Assembly: GCF_036860675.1 (NCBI RefSeq)
Contig: NZ_JAYKGK010000003.1
Coordinates: 186,001 to 250,000 of the forward strand
Source: Rosettibacter primus
GTDB lineage: Bacteria; Bacteroidota; Ignavibacteria; Ignavibacteriales; Melioribacteraceae
Direction of reading: 5' to 3'
DNA length: 64,000 nt
The notes beneath the pieces are model-generated. The model did no database searches. It was not told where the DNA came from and saw only the letters and a list, made by a program, of their open reading frames with translations. The translations under genes were made by a program, and so were the position numbers. Position 1 is the first letter of the stretch, and every line of letters starts with the position of its first letter. This document shows positions 51,537-59,977 of the stretch, in pieces.

Positions 51537-52770
51537 ATATCTCTTCAATATCATCCTCTTCAATTTCAAGATTAGGAATTTGTGTAAATGCTATTCTCAT
51601 TGGAGCTGAATTTATTGCGAAATGTGAGCCGGCAAAATATGCAGCATCATGCCCATATTTTTTATTTAACAAATCAATTGCACTATTAAGAGATTGAAAT
51701 TTTTCATCATCTTCAAAAAGTGAAAGTGTATATTGATTTTCAGGCATTAAATTATATAATGTAACTGCAACAGCCAATGGTTTTTCTTTTGTTGAGGGAT
51801 AAAATTTCCACATTTCTTCAAAAGCTTTTATCAGCATTAAAGTATTTTGCGTATGATTGAATGAAATTTCATTACGCCATTTTTTACCATTAATAAATTT
51901 TACTTTTATTGACATTGTTGCACAAACAAATCCCATATATCTTAATCTCATTGCAGCTTTCTGCAAAAGCCGATGTAAAACTGAATAAGCACCTTCTTTT
52001 GAACGAAATTCTGGAGGCATGACATGTGAATGGCCAACTGTTGTTCTATGTGTTGGGGGTCTTTTTACAATTTCTCCTCGTAACTGCATATACATTCTTT
52101 CCCCTTCAATTCCTCCCCAAACTTTTTTGAGCATAGACTTGCTTGCATTGCAAAGTTTTTCTACCGTATCTATTCCAAATTTTTTTAAGCGCGGTTCCAT
52201 CCTTCTTCCAATTCCAACAAGGTCACTTAATTTTAATGAATATAAAATTTGTGGTAAATCTTTTTCTTCAATTACAACTAGACCATCTGGTTTCTGCATG
52301 TCTGTAGCAGTCTTTGCAAGATATTGATTTGGTGCAATTCCAATAGAACATCTCAAACATTCACCCACCTGATTATAAATAGTTTTTTTAATTTTCTTTG
52401 CAAGTTCAATTGCATTTTCCCGAATCTGTTGTTTGCCTACTAAAGTGCAGGACATTTCATCAATTGAAAAAATACTATCGACAGGAATACACATCTCTAC
52501 TGCTTGAACAAGCTTATGATGATATTCGATATAAACTCGATGACGCGCCTGAACAATAATTAAATCCGGACACACTTTTTTCGCATCTGCAACAAGGGTT
52601 CCTGTTTTAATTCCATATTTTTTTGCTTCGTAACTTGCAGCTATGCAGCAAGTTGTATCTGCTTTAACTGGAACAACTGCAACTGGCTTTCCTCTCAAAT
52701 GAGGAAACTGCTGCTGCTCACACGAAGCAAAAAATGAATTGAAATCAATGAATAAATTTCTAAGCGGCAT
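51535..52770 (-). CDS. Y-family DNA polymerase (DinB/UmuC-like)
   Basis: Translesion polymerase of 411 residues. Metal ligands are Asp9 (LFIDFNSFFASCEQQ) and Asp104-Glu105 (FSIDEMSCTL). The N-terminal motif reads DFNSFFAS where most DinB have DMDAFFAS, so the third residue is Asn. GIAPNQYLAKTATDMQKPDGL, a helix-hairpin-helix (LSDLVGIGRRMEPRLKKFGI) and a little-finger domain follow. The C-terminus ends in acidic residues rather than a clear beta-clamp motif, although LSLFEDDE could be one. Whether it is Pol IV or an ImuB/UmuC-like form cannot be settled here. Confidence 0.88.
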   Translation of the reverse strand: MPLRNLFIDFNSFFASCEQQQFPHLRGKPVAVVPVKADTTCCIAASYEAKKYGIKTGTLVADAKKVCPDLIIVQARHRVYIEYHHKLVQAVEMCIPVDSIFSIDEMSCTLVGKQQIRENAIELAKKIKKTIYNQVGECLRCSIGIAPNQYLAKTATDMQKPDGLVVIEEKDLPQILYSLKLSDLVGIGRRMEPRLKKFGIDTVEKLCNASKSMLKKVWGGIEGERMYMQLRGEIVKRPPTHRTTVGHSHVMPPEFRSKEGAYSVLHRLLQKAAMRLRYMGFVCATMSIKVKFINGKKWRNEISFNHTQNTLMLIKAFEEMWKFYPSTKEKPLAVAVTLYNLMPENQYTLSLFEDDEKFQSLNSAIDLLNKKYGHDAAYFAGSHFAINSAPMRIAFTQIPNLEIEEDDIEEI

Positions 52771-52856
52771 AGTCTGAAAATTTTTTGACTAAATAATAAC
52801 TACTATTTCCATATTTTGAAATGTAAAAGAGATTCATTTTCATTCATTTAAAAAAT

Positions 52857-54920
52857 TTACTTGTTTGTTCTTATTCTTACATCAACAACATGAAAATTAT
52901 TTTCTTCATCAATTATTAGAGGATTTATATCAAATTCTGTTATCACAGGATTTTCAATCATCATTTTAGCACAGGACTTAATAATTTTTTTCAATTCAGC
53001 CAAATTGTTGAATTGTTCATTGCGAACACCTTTAAGTATTTTCCCAATTTTTGTTGATGCAATTATTTCGTCAACATCCTCTTCACTTAAATAACATGAT
53101 TTGATTGCCACATCATCAAAAACCTCAACATATTTCCCGCCAAGTCCAAACATTATCATTGGTCCAAAAGAAACATCTCTATAACCTCCAATTAAAATTT
53201 CATGAACTGGTTTAATATACTTTTGAATTAAAAATTGTTCAATCTGATATCCATTTTGTTCTAAATTGTTTTGAATATTTTTAGCAGCTGTCAAAAGTTC
53301 TTCTTTATTTTTAATATTCAATATCACTGCTTTTGCTTCTGTTTTATGAATTAAATTTTTGCAAAGTCCTTTTAGAACAAGAGGATAAAAATGTTCTTCT
53401 GTGTTTTCTAAATCATCCGGCAAACAAATGTTACTTTGAACCAATGGAATGTCATAGGCAGAAAGAAGTTTTTTCAGCTCTAATTGATTTAAAATTTTAT
53501 TCGATAAAAAGGCAAAATCTTTTTTTTCTATTGAAGAAATCAACTCATAGCTTTTTGTGTTCACTCTTCTCTTTAAATAAAAAAGCATATTCGAAATAAC
53601 TTCTGGAGGGTCTTCAGGATTTCTAAAAACTGGCAATTTATATTTTGAATTATTCCGGTAATACTGCCAGAACTCTGGCAAAGGCATTGCTACTTGAAAT
53701 ATTGGTTTTTTACTTTCAATAGAATTTATTCCTTCAATAACTTCAAAAGCAGAAACCATAATCGGTTCAACAAAAATAGAGATAACAGCATCAACATTTT
53801 CATCTTGAATAATTGTTTCAATAACATTTTTAAAAGTTTGTGCATCTCCATTTGGCAAGAGGTCAACTGGATTTTCTACGCTTCCTTCGGGATGAACAAT
53901 TTTTCTTAATTTTTCTTTTGTTTCATATGATAATGAAGATAAGAGCAAGCCTTCTTTTTCAATTTTATCTGCACAAAGAATTGCCGGACCACCAGCATTT
54001 GTTACTACAGCAATTTTATTACCTTGCGGCAGTGGAAAATTTTCAAATCCTTTTGCAGTATTAAAAAGTTCATTCAAATTCTCTGCTCGAATAATTCCAA
54101 ACTGACTCAAAATAGAATCAACTATTTTATCTGTTGTACTCAATGCACCTGTATGAGATATTGCGGCTTTCATTCCACTTTGAGTTCTTCCTGCTTTAAG
54201 AATTATAACTGGTTTGGTAATTTCACCTTTAATAAATTTCTTTATAAAACTCTCGCCATCAACAAAACTCTCGAGATAAAGAGCTATTGTTTTAATGTTT
54301 TCATCTTTTTGCCAGAACTCTAAAATATCATTTTCATTAACATCTGCTTTATTTCCAACACTTATGAAATGAGCAAATTTTATATCTGTTTCTCTAAGTG
54401 AATTAAGAACTGCTGCTCCAAGAGCTCCGCTTTGAGACAAAAATCCGGTAGAACCAGTCTCGGGTTTTTCGGCAACAAATGTTGCATTGAGTTTTACTTC
54501 ATTAAGAGTATTTATTACTCCCATGCAATTTGGTCCAACTAATCTCGCCCCTGAATTCTTGATTAAATCCAAAATTCGTTTTTCTAATTTTTCTCCTTCC
54601 AAACCAATTTCTTTGAAGCCTGCTGTTACAAGAATTATTGATTTAACATTTTTATTCAATAATGAATTTATTGATTCTTCAGCAACATATTTAGGAACAA
54701 CTACAATTGCCAGATCAATTTTATCAGAAATTTCTTCAACTGATTTAAAACATTTGTAAGATAAAATTTCATCGGCTTTAGGATTAACGGGATAAATTTT
54801 ACCTTTATAACCATAATCGCGAATATTCTTCAACAATTCATAACCAATGCTTTTTTCTTTGGTCGATGCACCAACAATGCAAATTGATTCTGGATAGAAA
54901 AATTTTTTTAGTGATTCCAT
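52857..54920 (-). CDS. Acyl-CoA synthetase (NDP-forming), ACD family
   Basis: Forms ATP from acetyl/acyl-CoA, ADP and phosphate (or the reverse), via a phosphohistidine. 687 residues in the fused alpha-beta order: CoA-binding domain (SICIVGASTKEKSIGYELLK, PVNPKADEI), succinyl-CoA-ligase-like domain with His256 in AAISHTGALST and GFLSQSGALGAA, then a C-terminal ATP-grasp domain (PLVLKGLCKNLIHKTEAKAV, GYRDVSFGPMIMFGLGGKYVE, DINPLIID). Absence of a C-terminal acetyltransferase domain excludes the Pat fusion type. It would support substrate-level phosphorylation with acetate formation. Confidence 0.9.
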   Translation of the reverse strand: MESLKKFFYPESICIVGASTKEKSIGYELLKNIRDYGYKGKIYPVNPKADEILSYKCFKSVEEISDKIDLAIVVVPKYVAEESINSLLNKNVKSIILVTAGFKEIGLEGEKLEKRILDLIKNSGARLVGPNCMGVINTLNEVKLNATFVAEKPETGSTGFLSQSGALGAAVLNSLRETDIKFAHFISVGNKADVNENDILEFWQKDENIKTIALYLESFVDGESFIKKFIKGEITKPVIILKAGRTQSGMKAAISHTGALSTTDKIVDSILSQFGIIRAENLNELFNTAKGFENFPLPQGNKIAVVTNAGGPAILCADKIEKEGLLLSSLSYETKEKLRKIVHPEGSVENPVDLLPNGDAQTFKNVIETIIQDENVDAVISIFVEPIMVSAFEVIEGINSIESKKPIFQVAMPLPEFWQYYRNNSKYKLPVFRNPEDPPEVISNMLFYLKRRVNTKSYELISSIEKKDFAFLSNKILNQLELKKLLSAYDIPLVQSNICLPDDLENTEEHFYPLVLKGLCKNLIHKTEAKAVILNIKNKEELLTAAKNIQNNLEQNGYQIEQFLIQKYIKPVHEILIGGYRDVSFGPMIMFGLGGKYVEVFDDVAIKSCYLSEEDVDEIIASTKIGKILKGVRNEQFNNLAELKKIIKSCAKMMIENPVITEFDINPLIIDEENNFHVVDVRIRTNK

Positions 54921-55051
54921 CTTTCACCTTAATTATGAATAAGCTTTAACTCTTTTCTTCAACTGTTAAATTAATTCTTTTTGGAATGAAGATAAAAAGC
55001 ATTTTTTTATAAAAAATATTAGTTTGCATACGGATTCAAAGGAAATTAATC

Positions 55052-55258
55052 ATGAATAACATAAACAATGAAAAAGAATCTGAAAGAAATGAATTAAAAA
55101 ATGAAAGAGAGAATAATTATATTTTTCAAAACGCTATCTGTCCATTCTGCAACTCAAGGACTACAATGATTTTAGACCACAAAAAAATTGAAAACCAAAA
55201 ATCAGATTGGATTTGTCTGGTATGCGGCCATGTATTCGAGTATGTGAAAAATTCTTAA
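55052..55258 (+). CDS. Small zinc-ribbon protein
   Basis: 68 residues: a highly charged N-terminus (NNEKESERNELKNEREN) followed by a zinc ribbon with AICPFCNSRTTMIL and DWICLVCGHVFEY, i.e. two CxxC pairs. The function is unknown. The stop overlaps the stop of the convergent PCuAC gene by two bases. Confidence 0.75.
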   Translation: MNNINNEKESERNELKNERENNYIFQNAICPFCNSRTTMILDHKKIENQKSDWICLVCGHVFEYVKNS

Positions 55259-55695
55259 TGCTTCATTGAATTCATTGCATCTTTAACAGGCACTTTCATT
55301 TTAATTTCTTTTGAGTGTTTAAATTTTAAAACAAGATTTATTGTATCGTTGTTCTTCAAGTTTCTAATTAAATTAATCAGCATAATATGAAGTCCACCGG
55401 GTTTAAAATTAACTTCGGATTTTGCAGGAATCTCTACAAATTTAACAGCACGCATTCCCATTTTATTATTTTCATTAAAAGTTTCATGTATTTCTACTAC
55501 CTCGGCAGAATTTGATTCAGCACTAATTAAAGTATCATTTTTTGCACTGTTATTTGTAATTTTAAAATACACAGCAGAGTTACTGCCTTTTGCAGAAACT
55601 CGTGCCCAGGCATCTTTTATATTAATAGTTTGTGAGTAATTGCTGTTTGTCAGAATAATTGAGATACCTAATAAAAATAATCTTATATGTTTCAT
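55255..55695 (-). CDS. PCuAC-family periplasmic copper chaperone
   Basis: 146 residues with a signal peptide (MKHIRLFLLGISIILTNSNYS). The PCuAC fold has AWARVSAKGSNSAVYFKITN, the copper ligands His in VEIHETFNENNKMGMR with Met, and His/Met in GGLHIMLINL, giving the H(M)x10Mx21HxM pattern. Delivers copper to cytochrome oxidase CuA. A His-containing tail (NSMKH) may add a ligand. Confidence 0.9.
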   Translation of the reverse strand: MKHIRLFLLGISIILTNSNYSQTINIKDAWARVSAKGSNSAVYFKITNNSAKNDTLISAESNSAEVVEIHETFNENNKMGMRAVKFVEIPAKSEVNFKPGGLHIMLINLIRNLKNNDTINLVLKFKHSKEIKMKVPVKDAMNSMKH

Positions 55696-55812
55696 AATTA
55701 TCCTCTGAATATTTTATGTAAAGATATATATTATTAAAACAACAATAAACGAGTGATAAAAAATTATTGTTTTTATATTTTGGTAAATAAATAAAAAAGA
55801 AAGGGTATAAAA

Positions 55813-56784
55813 ATGGAATACACATATTTAGGCAGAACAGGATTAAAAGTAAGTCGACTTTGTTTGGGAACAATGAATTTTGGTCCTTTCACAAGTGAAG
55901 AAGAAAGTTTTAAGATAATGAGTCGTGCTCTTGAACTTGGCATAAATTTTTTTGACACAGCAAATGTATATGGCTGGGAAAAAGGAGTCGGTTTTACAGA
56001 ACAAATTATCGGCCGTTGGCTTTCTGAAGATAAAAGCAGAAGAGATAAAATTGTTCTTGCAACAAAAGTTTATGGTAAAATGGGAGAAGGACCAAATGAT
56101 TCAAAACTTTCAGCTTATCACATTAGAAAAGCCTGTGAAGACAGTTTAAGAAGACTTCAAACAGACCATATTGATTTATACCAGATGCATCATATAGACC
56201 GCAACACTCCATGGGAAGAAATTTATCAGGCAATGGAACAGCTTGTAAGAGAAGGTAAAATAATTTATGTGGGAAGTTCTAACTTTGCTGCATGGAATCT
56301 TGTTGAAGCATTTTATAAAGCAAAAGAGAGAAATTTTTTGGGTATTGTTTCTGAACAAAGTATTTATAGTTTAAGAAACAGACATATTGAACTGGAAGTT
56401 ATCCCAGCTTGCAAAGCATTGGGCATTGGATTAATTCCATGGAGTCCATTAGGTGGCGGTATCTTATGTGGAGTTTTAGAAGGAGTAAAAGAAGGACGAA
56501 GAACAAGAGAACCATTACAAAAATCAATTGAAAAATTACGTCCTCAGATTGAAGCTTATGAAAAATTATGCAAAGAAATAAATCAAAAGCCGGCCGATGT
56601 TGCACTTGCATGGGTGTTGAACAATCCAGTTGTCACTTCACCAATAATTGGTCCAAGAACTTTAGAACAACTTGAAGAAAATGTAAAAGCACTTGAATTA
56701 AAATTATCAGATGATGTATTGAAAAAATTAGATGAAATCTGGCCAGGACCTGGAAATCAAGCTCCAGAAGCTTATGCATGGTAA
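55813..56784 (+). CDS. Aldo/keto reductase
   Basis: NADPH-dependent oxidoreductase with a TIM-barrel fold. 323 residues, with the catalytic tetrad Asp48, Tyr53 (FFDTANVYGWEKG), Lys85 (LATKVYGK) and His126 (LYQMHHID), and the C-terminal cofactor segment SPIIGPRTLEQLEENVKAL. The length and MEYTYLGRTGLKVSRLCLGT start fit the YghZ/IolS-like group. Substrate unknown. A purine-rich site (AAAGGG) precedes the ATG. Confidence 0.93.
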   Translation: MEYTYLGRTGLKVSRLCLGTMNFGPFTSEEESFKIMSRALELGINFFDTANVYGWEKGVGFTEQIIGRWLSEDKSRRDKIVLATKVYGKMGEGPNDSKLSAYHIRKACEDSLRRLQTDHIDLYQMHHIDRNTPWEEIYQAMEQLVREGKIIYVGSSNFAAWNLVEAFYKAKERNFLGIVSEQSIYSLRNRHIELEVIPACKALGIGLIPWSPLGGGILCGVLEGVKEGRRTREPLQKSIEKLRPQIEAYEKLCKEINQKPADVALAWVLNNPVVTSPIIGPRTLEQLEENVKALELKLSDDVLKKLDEIWPGPGNQAPEAYAW

Positions 56785-56829
56785 TCTTAAATTAGAAATA
56801 AAAATTATTTATAATAATATAGGTGCGCT

Positions 56830-59022
56830 ATGAAATTGAAAATTTTCTTGTTGCTGATTCTTACATTAATTCAGAATAATTTATTTCCACAAAACAAAAA
56901 TCTAACTTATAAACAGGTTTATAATTTTGCAGAACCTCGATTAACAAAACCACTGCCACAGTTAAAAGGCTGGCTTGATGATAATCATTATCTCGAATTA
57001 AAATCAGATTCAACAAAATCTATCTTTCAGCCAGTATTAATGAAAGTAAATGTAAATAGTGGCTTGTCAGAAATATTTATTGATTACAGAAAAATAAATG
57101 AGAATTTACCAAAAGGATTTAATGTTGAATATGCAATTACATCTTCAGATTATAATGGATTTTTATTCAACGAAAAAAATGACTTGTATTATTATTCACT
57201 CAATAAAAATAATTTTATACAATTAACAAGAGATACGATAGAAGAAAAAAATCCGAAATTTTCTCCTGACGGAAAAAAAATTGCTTATACAAAAAACAAT
57301 AATCTATTTGTATACGATTTAGAAAAACAAAAAGAAATTCAGCTTACATTTGATGGAAACAATTTAATTTACAACGGCTGGGCTTCCTGGGTTTATTATG
57401 AAGAAATACTTGGTAGAGCAAGTCAATACGCTGCATTCTGGTGGTCGCCAAACAGCAATAAAATTTGTTTCTTGAGATTTGATGATTCTCCTGTGCCGGA
57501 ATTCCCTCTATATCGAGCTGATGGACAACATGGCAGCCTTGAAATTCAACATTATCCTAAAGCAGGCGACCCAAATCCAAAAGTTAAATTTGGTATTGTT
57601 GATTTAAATAATTATAAAATTGTCTGGGCAGATTTTGATGAAAATATTGACCAATACATTGCATGGCCATTCTGGACTCCAGATGGAAATCAACTTACAA
57701 TTCAATGGATGAATAGAGCACAAGATAATATCAAAATTTATTTTGTTGATACATCAACAGGAAAATTAAAAGAACTATACAACGAAACTCAAAATACATG
57801 GGTCGAATGGTTTGAAGATTTATATTTTCTAAAAAACAACAAAGGATTTCTATTAAGAACCTCTGTTGATGGCTGGTATCATCTTTATTATTACGATATG
57901 AATGGAAAACTAAAACAAAAATTAACCGACAGCAATTTAACTGTCCTTGATATTGCACTTGTTGATGAAATTAAAGAAAAAGTTTATTTTCATGGATGGA
58001 AAGACAATTCAACCGAAAAACATTTATTTGTTGTTAATCTAAAAGGAAAGGGACTCAAACAAATCACAACGCTTGAAGGAACTCATACCTGCACAATTTC
58101 TCCTAATGCAAAATATTTTTATGACAGATTCAGCAATATAAACACACCTGCAAAAATTGAATTATTCTCTATTGATGGAAAAAAAATTAAAACTCTTGGC
58201 GATTCAAAAAATTTGATAATCAATGAATATAAACTTGCAAAAGCAGAAATGTTTAGAATTCCAACTGAAGACGGCTATCAGCTTCCTGCTATATGGTATT
58301 TACCTCCCGATTTCGACGAAAACAAAAAATATCCTGTTATATTTTCAATTTATGGTGGACCTGGAACTCCAACTGTTCGAAATGCTTTCCCTTATTTTCT
58401 GGAACCTTACTATCTCGCCCAAAATGGAATTATTTATATTTCAGTAGACCATCGAGGTTCTGGACACTTTGGCAAAAAAGGGATTGACTTAATGCATCGC
58501 AATCTTGGTAAATGGGAAATGCATGATTACATCGAAGCAGTAAAATGGTTAAAGAAAAAATCATTTATTGATACAACAAAAATTGCAATCAATGGCGGAA
58601 GTTACGGTGGATATATTACAGCTCTTGCTCTAACTTATGGCTCAAATTATTTTAATTATGGAATTGCAGAATTTGGTGTAATGGACTGGCATCTTTATGA
58701 CAATGTTTACACTGAAAGATATATGGACAAACCAAAAGAAAATGAAGAGGGTTATAAAAAATCCTCTGTCCTTAATTATGTAAAAAATTATAAAGGAAAA
58801 CTTTTAATCACACACGGCACAATGGATGATAATGTTCACATGCAAAATTCAATTCAATTGATTTATGAACTGCAAAAACTAAATAAAGATTTTGAAATGA
58901 TGATTTATCCAAATGCACGACATGGCATTACAATGCCTCTTAGAAATCATTCCCTCAAATTAAAAACACAATTCTGGTTTAAATATTTACTTGACAAAGA
59001 ATTAAATATTGAAAAAGATTAA
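56830..59022 (+). CDS. S9-family (DPP-IV-like) serine peptidase
   Basis: 730 residues: signal peptide (1-about 20), N-terminal eight-bladed propeller (KIAYTKNNNLFVYDLEKQK, RADGQHGSLEIQHYPKAG), and an alpha/beta-hydrolase domain. The triad is Ser591 in GGSYGGY, Asp666/667 in HGTMDDNVHMQNS and His698 in NARHGI. A double-Glu-like substrate motif (WVYYEEILGR) supports dipeptidyl peptidase IV. It is exported, so it probably trims peptides in the periplasm or outside. Confidence 0.93.
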   Translation: MKLKIFLLLILTLIQNNLFPQNKNLTYKQVYNFAEPRLTKPLPQLKGWLDDNHYLELKSDSTKSIFQPVLMKVNVNSGLSEIFIDYRKINENLPKGFNVEYAITSSDYNGFLFNEKNDLYYYSLNKNNFIQLTRDTIEEKNPKFSPDGKKIAYTKNNNLFVYDLEKQKEIQLTFDGNNLIYNGWASWVYYEEILGRASQYAAFWWSPNSNKICFLRFDDSPVPEFPLYRADGQHGSLEIQHYPKAGDPNPKVKFGIVDLNNYKIVWADFDENIDQYIAWPFWTPDGNQLTIQWMNRAQDNIKIYFVDTSTGKLKELYNETQNTWVEWFEDLYFLKNNKGFLLRTSVDGWYHLYYYDMNGKLKQKLTDSNLTVLDIALVDEIKEKVYFHGWKDNSTEKHLFVVNLKGKGLKQITTLEGTHTCTISPNAKYFYDRFSNINTPAKIELFSIDGKKIKTLGDSKNLIINEYKLAKAEMFRIPTEDGYQLPAIWYLPPDFDENKKYPVIFSIYGGPGTPTVRNAFPYFLEPYYLAQNGIIYISVDHRGSGHFGKKGIDLMHRNLGKWEMHDYIEAVKWLKKKSFIDTTKIAINGGSYGGYITALALTYGSNYFNYGIAEFGVMDWHLYDNVYTERYMDKPKENEEGYKKSSVLNYVKNYKGKLLITHGTMDDNVHMQNSIQLIYELQKLNKDFEMMIYPNARHGITMPLRNHSLKLKTQFWFKYLLDKELNIEKD

Positions 59023-59046
59023 ATCAATTAAAAAAAAGAGAAAAAA

Positions 59047-59523
59047 ATGGAATACAATGTAAATCCAAAAGAATATTATCCTCCGATGCATTCAGCAGAA
59101 CATCTTTTGAATGGAACAATGGACAAAATGTTTAATTGTGGAAGAGCATTTAGTGCTCACATCGAAAAGAAAAAATCGAAATGTGATTATCATTTCAATA
59201 GAAATTTAACAGAAGAAGAAATTAAAACAATAGAAGAAAAAATTAATTCGCTTATTGCACAGGATTTGCCAATTACAGAAGAATTTATGAAACGAGATGA
59301 AGCAGCAAAATATTTCAGTCTTCACCGACTTCCAGAAGAAGCAGGTGAAATTCTGCGCGTAATTAAAATAGGTGATTACGACAAATGTTTATGCAGCGGA
59401 CCTCATGTTAAATCCACAAAAGAAATTGGTTCATTCAAAATTGTTTCTACAAGTTATGAAAATGGTGTACTGAGAATTAGATTCAAGATAAAAGAAACAA
59501 ATAATGAAAATTCAAAAACATAA
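59047..59523 (+). CDS. AlaX-like aminoacyl-tRNA editing domain protein
   Basis: 158 residues carrying the second additional domain shared by alanyl- and threonyl-tRNA synthetases. Zinc ligands are His15 and His19 (MHSAEHLL) and Cys116/His120 (CSGPHV). It would hydrolyse mischarged tRNA in trans. Lengths and motifs fit AlaX/ThrRS-editing-type proteins, but the substrate cannot be read. An A-rich leader precedes the ATG; the thioredoxin-like gene starts eight bases downstream, so the two form a small operon. Confidence 0.85.
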   Translation: MEYNVNPKEYYPPMHSAEHLLNGTMDKMFNCGRAFSAHIEKKKSKCDYHFNRNLTEEEIKTIEEKINSLIAQDLPITEEFMKRDEAAKYFSLHRLPEEAGEILRVIKIGDYDKCLCSGPHVKSTKEIGSFKIVSTSYENGVLRIRFKIKETNNENSKT

Positions 59524-59531
59524 AGGCAAAA

Positions 59532-59858
59532 ATGTATAATGCAATAAGCTTTGAAGAAGCAAATAAATATTTTAATACACACAAAATTGTTCTTACATAT
59601 TTCAGCACAAATGATTGTAATGTATGTAAAGTTCTAAAACCAAAGGTCAAAGAATTAATTGAATATGAATTCCCATTGATAAATTTTCTTTACATAAATG
59701 TGAATGAATCAAAAGAAATTGCAGCTCAGTTCAGCGTATTTGCAATTCCGACAATCATCTTATTTATTGATGGGAAAGAATATATTAGAAAATCTCGATT
59801 TATAAATTTAGAAGAATTGAAAAGTGAATTAGACAGAATTTATAACCTGATTTTCTAA
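59532..59858 (+). CDS. Thioredoxin-like protein
   Basis: 108 residues with a thioredoxin fold and the redox motif Cys-Asn-Val-Cys in STNDCNVCKVLKP, the cis-Pro in AIPTIILF and no signal peptide. The CxxC composition differs from the classic CGPC, so it is not a main thioredoxin; it resembles bacterial YtpP-like proteins. Likely co-transcribed with the AlaX-like gene. Confidence 0.85.
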   Translation: MYNAISFEEANKYFNTHKIVLTYFSTNDCNVCKVLKPKVKELIEYEFPLINFLYINVNESKEIAAQFSVFAIPTIILFIDGKEYIRKSRFINLEELKSELDRIYNLIF

Positions 59859-59938
59859 GGTTTAAGATTAACTATTATTAATGGAATAATTTACCTGTGA
59901 CCAAAATTTCCCAAAATGTAAAAACGAAATGCTTTTCT

Positions 59939-59946
59939 TATATTTG
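59939..59946 (+). promoter_or_regulatory. Possible -7 box of valS promoter
   Basis: TATATTTG matches TAnnTTTG, 31 bases before the valS ATG. The -33 element is weak (ATG in place of TTG). Confidence 0.4.
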
Positions 59947-59977
59947 CATTTAATTTTCAGAATAAGTTGAGATACAA

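Noticed and set aside
55622..55958. Overlapping minus-strand frames of 60-80 codons near the PCuAC and aldo/keto reductase genes
   Set aside because: AT-rich shadows partly antisense to the aldo/keto reductase, without family motifs or ribosome sites.
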